Positions 10,798 through 20,546 are shown, numbered from the stretch's first letter. The stretch: DNA of 64,000 nt from Pseudomonas ceruminis (GCF_021602025.1 NZ_BQHW01000015.1:1-64000); one strand, 5' to 3'. Notes: a model not told the origin generated them from the sequence alone. A program made the numbers and translations.

Positions 10798-12477
10798 TCA
10801 ATCCTCGCGGTAGCGGCGCAGCTTCAGCTGCTTACCAGCCACGCGGGTGTCCTTGAGCTTGGTCAGCAGGCGCTCCAGGCCATCTTCCGGCAGCTCGATC
10901 AGGCTGAAGCTGTCGCGCACCTGGATACGGCCGATGGCGTCACGGGCCAGGCCACCTTCGTTGAGGATCGCGCCCAGGAGGTTCTTGGCAGCGATACCGT
11001 CACGGGCACCCAGGGCAGTACGGCAACGCACGCGGCCTTCGGCCAGTGGCATCGGCGCACGACGCTCGCGGTCACCACGGTCGCTACGCTCGGCACGGTC
11101 ACCACGCTCCGGGCGCTCACCGCGCGGTGCGAAGCTTGGTACCAGCGGCTGCTCGCGCTCTACCGCTGCCAGGTCCAGCGCTTGGCCATTGGTTGCCTTG
11201 CGCAGCAGGGCTGCGGACAGGGCACGCGGGCTGCAACCCAGGGCCTCGGTCAGGCGGTCGAACAGTTCACCGTGGGTGGCTTCTGCTTCGGCCACCAGCG
11301 GCGCCAGGCTCGAGGTCAGCTTCTTGATACGCGCATCCAGCACGGCCTGAGCGTTCGGCAGGCGCGCTTCGGCAACCTTCTGCCCGGTAACGCGCTCGAT
11401 GACCTGCAGCATACGGCGCTCACGTGGGGTGACCAGCAGCAGTGCACGGCCTTCACGACCGGCACGGCCGGTACGGCCGATACGGTGCACGTAGGACTCC
11501 GGGTCGTACGGCATGTCCACGTTGAACACGTGGGTGATGCGCGGTACGTCCAGACCACGGGCAGCGACGTCAGTGGCGACGACGATGTCCAGGCGGCCAT
11601 CCTTGAGCGAGTCGATGACGCGCTCACGCTGGTTCTGGGCGATGTCGCCGTTCAGCGCAGCAGCCTTGTAGCCTTTGGCTTCCAGCGCGGCGGCCAGGTC
11701 CAGGGTGGCTTGCTTGGTACGCACGAAGGCGATCAGCGCGTCGAACTCTTCCACTTCCAGCAAACGCAGAACAGCCGGGATCTTCTGGTCGGCGTGGACC
11801 ATCAGGTGAGCCTGGTCGATCGCGGTGACGGTCTGGGTCTTGCTCTGGATCTTGACGTGCTTGGGCTCACGCAGGTGACGTTCGGCGATCGAACGGATCG
11901 ACGACGGCAGGGTTGCGGAGAACAGTACCGTCTGACGGCTGGCCGGGATGGCATCGAAGATCACTTCGAGGTCATCCATGAAGCCCAGCTTGAGCATTTC
12001 ATCGGCTTCGTCCAGTACCAGGTACTGCACGGTGGACAGGACTTTCTCGTCACGACGCAGGTGGTCGCACAGACGACCTGGCGTTGCCACGACGATCTGC
12101 GCGCCGTTACGAATGGCACGCAGCTGTGGGCCCATCGGGGCACCACCGTATACAGCCACCACATTAACGCCCGGCATCTGCTTGGCGTAGGTTTCGAAAG
12201 CGGTAGCGACTTGCAGCGCCAACTCACGGGTTGGCGCCAGGATCAGGGCTTGCGGTTCGCGCTTGCTCACGTCGATCTTGTTGAGGATCGGCAGGGCGAA
12301 GGCAGCGGTCTTGCCGGTGCCTGTCTGCGCCTGGCCGATCATGTCGTGACCGGCGAGGATGATCGGGATCGACTGATGCTGAATGGCCGACGGCTCTTCG
12401 TAGCCAGTGGCCAGAACAGCAGCGACGATATTCGGATTGAGATCGAGAGCGGCGAATCCGCCGGTTTCCTGGGTCAT
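10798..12477 (-). CDS. deaD: ATP-dependent DEAD-box RNA helicase DeaD/CsdA
   Basis: A 559-residue helicase that unwinds RNA duplexes in ribosome assembly and mRNA decay, mainly in the cold. Motifs in order: Q motif (SAIQHQSIP), I AQTGTGKT, Ia PTRELALQ, II DEAD, III SAT, V TDVAARGLDVP, VI HRIGRTGRAGR. A basic/acidic R-E-D-rich linker follows, then a DbpA-type RNA-binding domain (about 485-555). The start is MTQETGG with AGAGG upstream; 17 further in-frame codons exist but lie in the leader. The gene has an unusually long structured 5' region (12478 to about 12688). Confidence 0.94.
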   Translation of the reverse strand: MTQETGGFAALDLNPNIVAAVLATGYEEPSAIQHQSIPIILAGHDMIGQAQTGTGKTAAFALPILNKIDVSKREPQALILAPTRELALQVATAFETYAKQMPGVNVVAVYGGAPMGPQLRAIRNGAQIVVATPGRLCDHLRRDEKVLSTVQYLVLDEADEMLKLGFMDDLEVIFDAIPASRQTVLFSATLPSSIRSIAERHLREPKHVKIQSKTQTVTAIDQAHLMVHADQKIPAVLRLLEVEEFDALIAFVRTKQATLDLAAALEAKGYKAAALNGDIAQNQRERVIDSLKDGRLDIVVATDVAARGLDVPRITHVFNVDMPYDPESYVHRIGRTGRAGREGRALLLVTPRERRMLQVIERVTGQKVAEARLPNAQAVLDARIKKLTSSLAPLVAEAEATHGELFDRLTEALGCSPRALSAALLRKATNGQALDLAAVEREQPLVPSFAPRGERPERGDRAERSDRGDRERRAPMPLAEGRVRCRTALGARDGIAAKNLLGAILNEGGLARDAIGRIQVRDSFSLIELPEDGLERLLTKLKDTRVAGKQLKLRRYRED

Positions 12478-12694
12478 GGGTCTGCCTCTAGGTGCATCCG
12501 CAAAGACCCATGCTCCAAAGCTGCACATGCCTTGAAAGACCGGAAGGTCACCCAGGCAGCTTTGGCGGCGGGGATTTGCGAAAACGATTGAAAAAGAAAA
12601 ACTTGGGAAGGTCCGCCTAGCGGACGTGCAGCCGAAGCTGGACTCGGAGGATTTGCACCACCTGATTTTGAGGTCCGCTAAAAGACCGGCGCGT
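12478..12694 (-). promoter_or_regulatory. Long structured 5' leader of deaD
   Basis: From the likely start near 12688 the leader runs about 210 nt. It contains a 10-bp stem (12515-12524 with 12556-12565, ccaaagctgc and its complement). Inside its loop is a small hairpin gacc-ggaa-ggtc (12538-12549). A second dyad, gtccgc-cta-gcggac (12611-12625), is followed on the minus strand by a T-rich run (12588-12608). E. coli csdA and csp genes also have long regulatory leaders. Confidence 0.55.
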
Positions 12695-12700
12695 ACTATA
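12695..12700 (-). promoter_or_regulatory. -10 element of the deaD promoter
   Basis: TATAGT on the minus strand is followed by ACGCGCC, a G+C-rich discriminator. I see no good -35 at 17 bp. The remaining bases to 12881 show only a weak gccggctagccggc dyad near 12812. Confidence 0.55.
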
Positions 12701-12881
12701 CCCGAATTAACAGAAGGACGTGAGGAAAATTTTCTCTGGTGAAGGCCAGTATGGGGCCATCAGTAATGACCCGCTGAAACGTTAATGTGTTGCTGGTTTA
12801 CCGGCACTGCCGCCGGCTAGCCGGCTCACAGCAAAACCGCGATTTTGGGGGCGATGGGGCCATCAGCGCCACAGCACCGCT

Positions 12882-13637
12882 TCAGGTAGCCGGTCGAATC
12901 ACCCGGATCAACGCCTCCAGGCTATACCCCAACCGCGGCGCCAACGCCTCGGCCCGTGCCCGCATGCCATCCAGGTCCAGCACCTGATCCAGGTCTGCCG
13001 GCACCAACAGGATCACATTGCCCTCCTTGACCGGTAACTCCCAGTAATGCCGGTGGTACAAGCCGCGCAACAGCGCCGCACCCAGCGGCCTGCCATCATC
13101 GCTGGCCCACTGGTTGATCACCAGCCAGCCGCCCGGGTTCAGCTGCTTCTGGCAGTTTTCCAGGAAGGTCCAGGCCAGGTGGCCGACACCCGGCCCATGG
13201 TCGGTATACAGGTCGACGAACAGCAGGTCGGCCTTCTCCGCCGTGGGCAGCAACTCAAGGGCATCGCCCACGCGCACATACAGGCGCGGGTCATCGTCTA
13301 GGCCCAGGTACTCCATGGCCAGGCGCGGTACATCCGGGCGCAGTTCGATGGCCTCGATGTCGTCCAGCGGCAGGAACTTCATGCAGGCCTGGGTCAGGGT
13401 GCCAGCCCCCAGGCCGAGGAACAGCGCGCTTTCCGGCTGCCGGTGGCAGAGCGCCCCGACCAGCATGGCGCGGGTATAGTCGTACTCCAGCCAGCTGGGG
13501 TCGGCGGTGAACACGCAGCTCTGCTCGATGGCATCACCGAACTCGAGAAAGCGGTAATCGTCCACCTCGTAAACGCTGATGACGCCAAAGGCATCCTCGA
13601 CGCGGGCCAACAGCCGCTCTTCCCGTTCCGTCGTCAT
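12882..13637 (-). CDS. Spermidine-synthase-like methyltransferase-fold protein
   Basis: A 251-residue Rossmann protein of the spermidine synthase family. The nucleotide-binding loop LGLGAGTLTQ is at about 71-80, EAIELRPDV at about 95-103 and a DLLFVDLYTD block at about 137-146. There is no partner speD nearby, and a true polyamine role is unproven. The start at MTTEREER is chosen because AGGTGA lies 11 nt before it; an ATG at 13670 is an alternative that adds 11 residues. It is divergent from aroF-II. Confidence 0.82.
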   Translation of the reverse strand: MTTEREERLLARVEDAFGVISVYEVDDYRFLEFGDAIEQSCVFTADPSWLEYDYTRAMLVGALCHRQPESALFLGLGAGTLTQACMKFLPLDDIEAIELRPDVPRLAMEYLGLDDDPRLYVRVGDALELLPTAEKADLLFVDLYTDHGPGVGHLAWTFLENCQKQLNPGGWLVINQWASDDGRPLGAALLRGLYHRHYWELPVKEGNVILLVPADLDQVLDLDGMRARAEALAPRLGYSLEALIRVIRPAT

Positions 13638-13754
13638 GTCCTTGCCACTCACCTGCGCAAAAACACGCATTGTCCGCCAACGTCCTCGCTGCAACAAGCT
13701 TGGCGCCAACTGTTACCATGGCAGGTAGCCTAAACCGACAATACCGAGCCCGTG

Positions 13755-15101
13755 ATGAACCGACCGTGGAGCCCTGACAGCTGGCGTGCCCTGCCGATCC
13801 AGCAGCAACCGACCTACCCTGACGCCGCGCACCTGCTCAAGGTCGAGCAGACCCTGGCCAGCTACCCGCCGCTGGTGTTCGCCGGGGAGGCCCGCGAGCT
13901 GCGCCGGCAGTTCGCCGAGGTGACCGAGGGCCGCGCCTTCCTGCTGCAAGGTGGGGACTGCGCTGAAAGCTTCGCCGAATTTTCGGCAGCGAAAATCCGC
14001 GACACCTTCAAGGTGCTGCTGCAGATGGCCATTGTCATGACGTTTGCCGCCGGCTGCCCGGTGGTCAAGGTCGGACGCATGGCCGGGCAGTTCGCCAAGC
14101 CACGTTCTTCGGGCGATGAAACCTTGGGCAACGTTACCCTGCCGGCCTACCGCGGTGACATCGTCAACGGCATCGGCTTTGACGAGAAGAGCCGCGTGCC
14201 AGACCCTGAGCGCTTGCTGCAGGCCTACCACCAGGCCACTGCCAGCCTCAACCTGCTGCGCGCCTTCGCCCAGGGCGGCTTTGCCGACCTGCACCAAGTG
14301 CACAAATGGAACCTGGACTTCATCGCCAACTCGGCGCTGGCCGACAAGTACCACCAGTTGGCCAACCGCATCGACGAAACCCTGGCCTTCATGCGCGCCT
14401 GTGGTCTGGACAGCGCCCCGCAGTTGCGCGAGACCAGCTTCTTCACCGCCCACGAAGCGCTGCTGCTCAACTACGAAGAGGCCTTCGTCCGCCAGGACAG
14501 CCTGACTGGCGACTATTACGATTGCTCGGCCCACATGCTGTGGATCGGCGACCGTACACGCCAACTCGACGGCGCCCATGTGGAATTCCTGCGCGGCGTG
14601 CATAACCCGATCGGCGTCAAGGTAGGCCCGAGCATGAACCCCGAAGAGCTGATTCGCCTGATCGACACGCTCAACCCGGACAACGACCCAGGGCGCCTCA
14701 ACCTGATCGTGCGCATGGGCGCCGGCAAGGTTGGCGAGCATCTGCCAGGGCTGATTCGCAACGTCGAGCGCGAAGGGCGCAAGGTGCTGTGGAGTTCCGA
14801 CCCGATGCACGGCAACACCATCAAGGCCAGCAGTGGCTACAAGACCCGTGATTTCGCGCAGATCCTTGACGAGGTGAAGCAGTTCTTCCAGGTGCACCAG
14901 GCCGAGGGCAGCCACGCCGGCGGCATCCACATCGAGATGACCGGGCAGAATGTCACCGAATGCATCGGTGGCGCACGGCCCATCACCGAAGATGCCCTGT
15001 CCGACCGCTACCATACCCATTGCGACCCACGCATGAACGCCGATCAGTCGCTGGAACTGGCGTTCCTGATCGCCGAGACCCTCAAGCAGGTGCGGCGCTA
15101 A
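13755..15101 (+). CDS. aroF-II: Class II 3-deoxy-7-phosphoheptulonate (DAHP) synthase
   Basis: A 448-residue plant-type DAHP synthase, condensing phosphoenolpyruvate and erythrose 4-phosphate at the entry of the shikimate pathway. Family blocks include [35 protein letters not shown] and SDPMHGNT. The ATG at 13755 is preceded by an in-frame GTG at 13752, so the start could be one codon earlier. The last 20 bases overlap the end of the convergent glycosylase gene. aroC, the last step of the pathway, lies at 40 kb. Confidence 0.94.
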   Translation: MNRPWSPDSWRALPIQQQPTYPDAAHLLKVEQTLASYPPLVFAGEARELRRQFAEVTEGRAFLLQGGDCAESFAEFSAAKIRDTFKVLLQMAIVMTFAAGCPVVKVGRMAGQFAKPRSSGDETLGNVTLPAYRGDIVNGIGFDEKSRVPDPERLLQAYHQATASLNLLRAFAQGGFADLHQVHKWNLDFIANSALADKYHQLANRIDETLAFMRACGLDSAPQLRETSFFTAHEALLLNYEEAFVRQDSLTGDYYDCSAHMLWIGDRTRQLDGAHVEFLRGVHNPIGVKVGPSMNPEELIRLIDTLNPDNDPGRLNLIVRMGAGKVGEHLPGLIRNVEREGRKVLWSSDPMHGNTIKASSGYKTRDFAQILDEVKQFFQVHQAEGSHAGGIHIEMTGQNVTECIGGARPITEDALSDRYHTHCDPRMNADQSLELAFLIAETLKQVRR

Positions 15102-16302
15102 GCAACGCCTGACGCAGCTGGCTGCCCTCCTCGCGGGGGCAGTTCAATTGCACAGACTCAAGGCCCAGCCACTGAGCCAGGCGCAGCAACTGCCCCGCCA
15201 GCGCCTGGTAACCCGCCTCTCCCAACCCGCCAGGCTCGGCGTGCACCGCGTGCACCGCCAACCGTCCATGGGCACGCTCGGCCCGCACGTCCACACGCGC
15301 GGCAATGCGTTCTTCGAACAGAAAAGGCAGCACATAATAGCCATAGACCCGCTTGTGCGCGGGGGTGTAGATCTCCAGGCGATAACGGAAGTCGAACAGC
15401 CGCTCGGTGCGATTACGCTCCCAGACCAACGAATCGAACGGCGAGAGCAGCGCGCTGGCCGCGATCCGCCGGGGGACACGCGGTGTGCCAGCGCAGTAGG
15501 CGAGCTGCTTCCAGCCCTGTACCTGTACCGTCTGCAGCCGACCATCGGCGACCAACTCCGCCAGGGCCGCCCTGCTCTGCCCAGGCTCCAGGCGAAAATA
15601 GTCGCGCAGGTCACGCTCGGTGGCCACGCCCAGGGCACTGGCGGCGTGCAGCATCAAGCCCTGCTGGGCCTGGGTTTCGCTCGGCAGTGGCTGATCGAGC
15701 GTCGCACGCGGCAACACCTTGTCCGGCACATCGTACAACCGCTCGAAGCCACGTCGGCCCGCCACCGTCACCTCCCCTGCGGCGAACAGCCACTCCAGGG
15801 CATGCTTCTCCTCGCTCCAGTCCCACCACGGGCCAGCGCGCTCCTGGCGCGTGGACAGGCTGCCAGCGCCCAGGGCACCCTGCTCGCGGACCGCCGCCAG
15901 CACCCGGGCGATCACGTCCTGGCGCTCACGGCCGAACTGCGCGAGCTGGCGATAGATACCCCGGCCTTCGGCGGCATGCGCCATGCGCCAGCGCAGCAGT
16001 GGATAAAGGCTCAGCGGCAACAGCGAAGCCTCATGGCCCCAATACTCGAACAACTGACGCTGGCGGCCACCGCCCCAGGCGAGCTGATCGAGCATGGCCG
16101 GCGAATAATCGCCCAGCCGGGAGAACAACGGCAGGTAATGGGCGCGCACCAAAGCGTTGACCGAGTCGATCTGCAGCACACCCAGGCGCTGCAGCATGCG
16201 CTTGACGGCGGCCAGGCCCGGGGCGGCCTCAGGCTGCTTGCCGAAACCTTGGGCAGACAAGGCCAGGCGGCGGGCCTGACGGATGGACAGGTTGAGGGAC
16301 AA
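15082..16302 (-). CDS. YcaQ/AlkX-type winged-helix DNA glycosylase
   Basis: A 406-residue protein of the HTH_42 (AlkZ-like) family, whose members unhook interstrand crosslinks and remove alkylated bases. The catalytic Q-phi-D motif of the AlkX branch is visible as LQIDSV at about 43-48. The start is TTG with AGGGAG nine nt upstream, the best site available. The 3' end is antisense to the last 20 bases of aroF-II. Length and motif fit the E. coli protein. Confidence 0.86.
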   Translation of the reverse strand: MSLNLSIRQARRLALSAQGFGKQPEAAPGLAAVKRMLQRLGVLQIDSVNALVRAHYLPLFSRLGDYSPAMLDQLAWGGGRQRQLFEYWGHEASLLPLSLYPLLRWRMAHAAEGRGIYRQLAQFGRERQDVIARVLAAVREQGALGAGSLSTRQERAGPWWDWSEEKHALEWLFAAGEVTVAGRRGFERLYDVPDKVLPRATLDQPLPSETQAQQGLMLHAASALGVATERDLRDYFRLEPGQSRAALAELVADGRLQTVQVQGWKQLAYCAGTPRVPRRIAASALLSPFDSLVWERNRTERLFDFRYRLEIYTPAHKRVYGYYVLPFLFEERIAARVDVRAERAHGRLAVHAVHAEPGGLGEAGYQALAGQLLRLAQWLGLESVQLNCPREEGSQLRQALLSAAPA

Positions 16303-16383
16303 GGTTGTATCTCCCTGCAGGCAATTGTCCCTCCAGTGTCGGTTCCATCGCCCAGGCGGGCAAGCCGCGAAGCCGCCAATGCG

Positions 16384-16602
16384 CTATTTACGCAGCGGGT
16401 CATCCCAGAAGTGCCGCTCGGCTTCCTGCTGGATATCGGCCCGGCTCAACCCCAGGTCGTGCAAGGTTGCATCGCTCAGGCGCGCCAGTTCGCGGCGCTG
16501 GCGATACAGCTCCCACCAGCGTGCCGCACGCCGCACGCCCACATGCCACAGGTGGTTCAGGGTAGAGGCAGGTTGCTCGATGACGCTGATATGACCTTTC
16601 AT
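16384..16602 (-). CDS. DUF1127 small protein
   Basis: A 72-residue basic protein. The C-terminal half carries the DUF1127 signature (RRELARLSDATLHDLGLSR), as in E. coli YjiS. Short DUF1127 proteins of other bacteria have been linked to RNA turnover and phosphate or carbon metabolism. It is divergent from the LysR gene at 16699, which may control it. Confidence 0.85.
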   Translation of the reverse strand: MKGHISVIEQPASTLNHLWHVGVRRAARWWELYRQRRELARLSDATLHDLGLSRADIQQEAERHFWDDPLRK

Positions 16603-16698
16603 CGTGAAGCCCTCCGTGTTGATGGCTCCAGTGTCAGGCCAGGCTTAAGATCAATCCAACGAATGTTTCTGATGCGATGCATCTCGGAGATTGATGCA

Positions 16699-17550
16699 AT
16701 GTCCCAGTATCAAAGCCTCGATGCCGATGTGTTGCGTACCTTCGTCGCCATTGCCGAGCAAGGCGGCTTTACCCGCGCCGGCGAGGTGGTCAACCGGACT
16801 CAGTCGGCCGTCAGCATGCAGATGAAGCGCCTGGAGGAAGACATCCTTCAACGCCAGCTTTTCGAGCGCGACGGCCGCCAGGTGCGCCTTACCGCCGAGG
16901 GCCAGGTGCTGCTTGGTTATGCACGGCGCATCCTCAAGTTGCAGGGCGAGGTGTTCAACACCTTGCGCATGCCGCACATGGTAGGGGTGGTGCGTATCGG
17001 TACCCCGGACGACTACGCCATGCGCTTTCTGCCCACCATCCTGTCGAGTTTTGCCCAGGCTTACCCACTGGTGCAGGTAGAGGTGCATTGCGACTCGTCG
17101 AAACAACTGATGCTGCGCCAGGACCTGGACCTGACCATCGTCACACGCGAACCCGGCAACGAGATTGGCCAATTGCTACGCCAGGAACGCCTGGTATGGG
17201 CCGCCGCCGAAGGCTTCTGCCCGCAGGAACAACGGCCGATGCCGGTGGCCCTGTTCAACACCGACTGCTTTTGCCGCGCCTGGACCTGCAACGCCCTTGA
17301 GGCTCAGGGCATCGACTATCGCATCGCCTATACCAGCCCCAGCCTGGCGGCGATCTTTGCCATCGTCACCGCCGGGCTGGCGGTGACGGCGCAACTGCAG
17401 AGCCTGATTGGCGGGAATATCCGCATCCTCGGCGAGCACGAAGGGTTGCCGCAGTTACCCGTGGCCAATGTAATGCTGTTGCGTAATACGCAGAGCCAGT
17501 CACCGATCACCGACTGCATGGCCGACTACATCATCGAAGGGTTCAAATAA
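16699..17550 (+). CDS. LysR-family transcriptional regulator
   Basis: A 283-residue regulator. The N-terminal winged helix is at about 8-67 (FVAIAEQGGFTRAGEVVNRTQ) and the substrate-binding domain at about 92-280. The start at MSQYQS follows GGAG by 9 nt; the frame is open far upstream but that part is antisense to the glycosylase. It is divergent from the DUF1127 gene with 96 bp between, the usual arrangement for a regulator and target. Confidence 0.9.
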   Translation: MSQYQSLDADVLRTFVAIAEQGGFTRAGEVVNRTQSAVSMQMKRLEEDILQRQLFERDGRQVRLTAEGQVLLGYARRILKLQGEVFNTLRMPHMVGVVRIGTPDDYAMRFLPTILSSFAQAYPLVQVEVHCDSSKQLMLRQDLDLTIVTREPGNEIGQLLRQERLVWAAAEGFCPQEQRPMPVALFNTDCFCRAWTCNALEAQGIDYRIAYTSPSLAAIFAIVTAGLAVTAQLQSLIGGNIRILGEHEGLPQLPVANVMLLRNTQSQSPITDCMADYIIEGFK

Positions 17551-17574
17551 CCCGGACCGGCTGCGCCCCTCGGC

Positions 17575-18324
17575 TCAGAGCTCAAACCCCAGCATCAGGG
17601 CGCACACCACCAGAAACACGCAGAACATCCCCCGCAAGACCTTCTCGGGCAGCGCATGGGCCAGGCGCACCCCCCAACTGATGCTGAGCAGGCCACCCAC
17701 TGCCAACGGAATGCCCACGCCCCAGTCGACACTGTGGTGCACCCCGTACGTCAGCAAGGTCACCATGGTGCTCGGTGCCGCCAGCGCCAGTGACAACCCC
17801 TGCGCCACCACCTGAGTGGTGCCGAACACACTGGTCAGGATCGGCGTAGCCACCACCGCGCCACCCACGCCGAACAGGCCACCCATGGTCCCGGCAAAGC
17901 TGCCCAGCACGCCCAGCCAAGGCCAGGCATAGCGCAGTTCAGCGCTTGGTGGGGCGACCTTGAGGAACATCCGCGCGACGTTCCAGACAGCCAACGCCAC
18001 CAGAAAGCCGACGAAGCCCAGACGCATGGCGTGGGCATCGATGCCCACCGCCCAGATCGACCCCAGCCAGGCGAACACAAAGCTGCACAGTGACAACGGC
18101 ACGGCATGGCGCAGTTCGATGCGGTTGCGTTGGTGATAGCGCCACAGCGCCAGCAGCACGTTCGGCACCACCATCACCAGCGCCGTGCCCTGGGCCAACT
18201 GCTGATCGAGGCTGAACAGCACCCCCAGCGCCGGAATCGCGATCAGCCCGCCGCCTATGCCGAACAGCCCACCCATGGTGCCCAGTGCAGCGCCCAGCAC
18301 GATATACAACAACCACTCGATCAT
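17575..18324 (-). CDS. TauE/SafE family membrane exporter
   Basis: A 249-residue membrane protein with two homologous halves, each opening with the family signature (GTMGGLFGIGGG near 16-27 and GTMGGLFGVGGA near 145-156). Around eight hydrophobic helices are visible. The family exports sulfite, sulfoacetate or related organic anions. It is divergent from a LysR gene with 112 bp between, so the regulator may control it; the substrate is unknown. Confidence 0.9.
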   Translation of the reverse strand: MIEWLLYIVLGAALGTMGGLFGIGGGLIAIPALGVLFSLDQQLAQGTALVMVVPNVLLALWRYHQRNRIELRHAVPLSLCSFVFAWLGSIWAVGIDAHAMRLGFVGFLVALAVWNVARMFLKVAPPSAELRYAWPWLGVLGSFAGTMGGLFGVGGAVVATPILTSVFGTTQVVAQGLSLALAAPSTMVTLLTYGVHHSVDWGVGIPLAVGGLLSISWGVRLAHALPEKVLRGMFCVFLVVCALMLGFEL

Positions 18325-18436
18325 CAGGGTCTCATCCGCCTGTTTTGACAATGGGGGCATGCTAACGATTGGGCGCTGGCAGGGAAACGCACAGCAACGC
18401 ACAATGGCTATGCGTTTTCCGCAAAAGCGACCGGTC

Positions 18437-19393
18437 ATGAACCCAGACACCCTTACCGAACAACTGAGCCTTTTTCTGGATGTGCTGGAAACCGGCAGCT
18501 TTTCTGCCGCCGCCCGCCGGCATCCACTGACCCCTTCGGCGGTGGCCCGGCGCATCGACACCCTCGAAAACGCCGTCGGCAGCCGCCTCTTCACCCGTAG
18601 CACCCATGCCGTGCGGGCCACACCGGCGGGCAATGCCTTCGCCGAACGCGCCCGGCGCATCATCGAAGAACTGCGCCTGGCCCGTGCCGAAGCCGTTTCA
18701 CTGAGCAATGCCCCAGAAGGGCTGATCCGAATCGACGCCCCAGCTGCCTTTGGCCGCCGTCACCTGGCCCCGGCCATCGCCGACTTCCTGGTGGCCTACC
18801 CCGGCCTGGACGTGCACCTGCGGCTGATCGACAGCTTTGTCGACCTGCACGGCAGTCACCTGGGTGAAGTGGACCTGGTGCTGCGCGCCGGTCCCCTGGC
18901 CGATACCCGCTTGGTCGCCACACCGCTGGCTTACATGGTGCGCATCGCCTGCGCCAGCCCCGCCTACCTGGCCAGCCGCGGCGTACCCACCTGCCCTAGC
19001 GAGCTGCCCGAACACGATGGCCTGGACTGGGACGGCCTGGCACCGCCCTTCGCCTGGCGCTTCGATGTTGCCGGGCGGCCCCGGGTGTATCGCCCGTCAC
19101 GCATGCGCATGGCCGCTAACAACGCCGAAACCTTGCTGTTCGGAGCGCTTGCAGGCCTAGGTATCGCCCACCTGCCCACCTGGCTGATCAGCGAATACCT
19201 GCTGCGCGGTGAGTTGCTACCGCTGTTCTGTCACAACGGCCTGCCGGCGGCGGAGACCAGCGGAATTTATGCGCTCCGCCTGGAACATGAAACGAACTCT
19301 CGCAGCCGCTTGCTGCTCGAATTCCTCAAGAGCCGCTTCAGCCCGATACCACCGTGGGACCTGGCACTGCGCAGCGAACTGCATTGGCAATGA
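18437..19393 (+). CDS. LysR-family transcriptional regulator
   Basis: A 318-residue regulator of the CrgA-like LysR subgroup. The N-terminal HTH is at about 10-65 (VLETGSFSAAARRHPLTPSAV) and the ligand-binding domain follows (APAAFGRRHLAPAIADFL). The ATG at 18437 is chosen because upstream residues do not look like the family. It is divergent from the TauE exporter, the most likely target. Confidence 0.88.
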   Translation: MNPDTLTEQLSLFLDVLETGSFSAAARRHPLTPSAVARRIDTLENAVGSRLFTRSTHAVRATPAGNAFAERARRIIEELRLARAEAVSLSNAPEGLIRIDAPAAFGRRHLAPAIADFLVAYPGLDVHLRLIDSFVDLHGSHLGEVDLVLRAGPLADTRLVATPLAYMVRIACASPAYLASRGVPTCPSELPEHDGLDWDGLAPPFAWRFDVAGRPRVYRPSRMRMAANNAETLLFGALAGLGIAHLPTWLISEYLLRGELLPLFCHNGLPAAETSGIYALRLEHETNSRSRLLLEFLKSRFSPIPPWDLALRSELHWQ

Positions 19394-19448
19394 GCGCACT
19401 AACAATCAGCGTGCTAGATTCCCCAACTGATTACATTCAAGGACCTGC

Positions 19449-19904
19449 ATGAACGCCGAGACCCAAGCCTCCTCTGACGCGCAGCTGCTGGACAACCAGG
19501 TCTGTTTTGCCTTGCATTCGACCTCGCTGCTAATGACCAAGGTCTACAAACCCTTGCTCCAGGCCCTGGGGCTGACCTACCCGCAATATCTAGCCATGCT
19601 TGTGTTGTGGGAGCAGGACGGTTTGACCGTGGGAGAAATCAGCCAGCACCTGCTCACCGACCCCGGCTCGCTCACCCCCCTGCTCAAGCGCCTGGAAAGC
19701 GAAGGCTTGCTCAAGCGCAACCGCAGCCGCGAAGACGAACGGGTGGTATTGGTGCAACTGACCGACAAGGGTCGCGCCTTGCAGCAGCAGGCCAAAACGG
19801 TGCCGCAGTGCATCCTCAAGGCCACCGGTCGCAGCCTGGAGCGCCTGCAACAGCTGCAGGCCGACCTGCTCGAGTTGCGCGAGAGTCTGCAAAAGAACCT
19901 CTGA
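19449..19904 (+). CDS. ohrR: Organic hydroperoxide sensor-repressor OhrR
   Basis: A 151-residue MarR-family repressor. The reactive cysteine is C19 in NQVCFALHSTS, the OhrR sensing residue. The winged helix spans about 60-110 (TDPGSLTPLLKRLESEGL and the wing SREDER). Oxidation of C19 by organic peroxides releases the DNA. ohr follows 141 nt downstream with palindromic sites between, as in other pseudomonads. Confidence 0.94.
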   Translation: MNAETQASSDAQLLDNQVCFALHSTSLLMTKVYKPLLQALGLTYPQYLAMLVLWEQDGLTVGEISQHLLTDPGSLTPLLKRLESEGLLKRNRSREDERVVLVQLTDKGRALQQQAKTVPQCILKATGRSLERLQQLQADLLELRESLQKNL

Positions 19905-19951
19905 GGGCTATGCTGTGTGATGCCCGTTCGGATGAGCGGTTGCGATTTATC

Positions 19952-19980
19952 TTGCGCGCAAACTAATTGCGCGCTAATTT
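19952..19980 (+). promoter_or_regulatory. Probable OhrR operator of ohr
   Basis: Two TTGCGCGC units, 15 bp apart (19952-19959 and 19967-19974). Each is part of a dyad: TTGCGCGCAA and AATTGCGCGCTAATT. They lie 66 bp upstream of the ohr start, where an OhrR site is expected. Assignment is inferred from position. Confidence 0.5.
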
Positions 19981-20045
19981 AAATCCCGTACCCACCCGGC
20001 GCCTCTGGTCACACCAGAGCGCCCTGCACACTAGCGAGGCTCAAG

Positions 20046-20474
20046 ATGCAAAAGGTCACTCCGCTGTACATCGCAGAAGCCACCTCCACTGGCGGTCGCG
20101 ACGGTAAATCTCGCTCCAGCGACGGCAAGCTGGAGGTCAAGCTGAGCACCCCCAAGGAACTGGGCGGCGCTGGCGGTGATGGCACCAACCCTGAGCAGAT
20201 GTTCGCCGCGGGTTATTCGGCCTGTTTTATCGGCGCATTGAAGTTTGTGGCCGGCCAGGAGAAAAAACAGCTGCCGGCTGACGCCTCGATCACCGCCAAG
20301 GTCGGCATCGGCCAGATCCCAGGTGGGTTCGGCCTGGACATCGACCTGCACATCAACCTGCCCGGCCTGGCCCAAGCCGATGCCGAAGGGCTGGTGGAAA
20401 AAGCACACAAGGTTTGCCCGTACTCCAACGCCACACGCGGCAACGTGGATGTGCGCTTGCATGTGACGGTCTGA
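20046..20474 (+). CDS. ohr: Organic hydroperoxide resistance protein Ohr
   Basis: A 142-residue OsmC-fold peroxidase that reduces fatty acid and other organic hydroperoxides using lipoylated proteins. Catalytic cysteines are C60 (GYSACF) and C124 (VCPYSNATRGN). It follows ohrR and ends before a bidirectional terminator shared with efp. Confidence 0.95.
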   Translation: MQKVTPLYIAEATSTGGRDGKSRSSDGKLEVKLSTPKELGGAGGDGTNPEQMFAAGYSACFIGALKFVAGQEKKQLPADASITAKVGIGQIPGGFGLDIDLHINLPGLAQADAEGLVEKAHKVCPYSNATRGNVDVRLHVTV

Positions 20475-20503
20475 CCCCAGAGGCGCACGCCTGGGAAACA
20501 AAA

Positions 20504-20529
20504 AAAAACCCGGCCAAGGCCGGGTTTTT
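20504..20529. terminator. Bidirectional terminator between ohr and efp
   Basis: aaaaacccggcc-aa-ggccgggttttt: 12-bp arms with A and T tails serving both converging genes. Confidence 0.9.
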
Positions 20530-20546
20530 GCGCATCGCAAGAAGCA

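Noticed and set aside
11182-12591. 469-codon open frame on the plus strand
   Set aside because: Fully antisense to deaD, no family motifs and no ribosome site; typical of high-GC shadow frames.
13713-15020. 435-codon frame on the minus strand
   Set aside because: Antisense to aroF-II; composition is a mirror of the real gene.
15148-16698. 517-codon N-terminal extension of the LysR gene
   Set aside because: The extra part is antisense to the glycosylase and DUF1127 genes; a GGAG-preceded ATG gives a normal LysR length.
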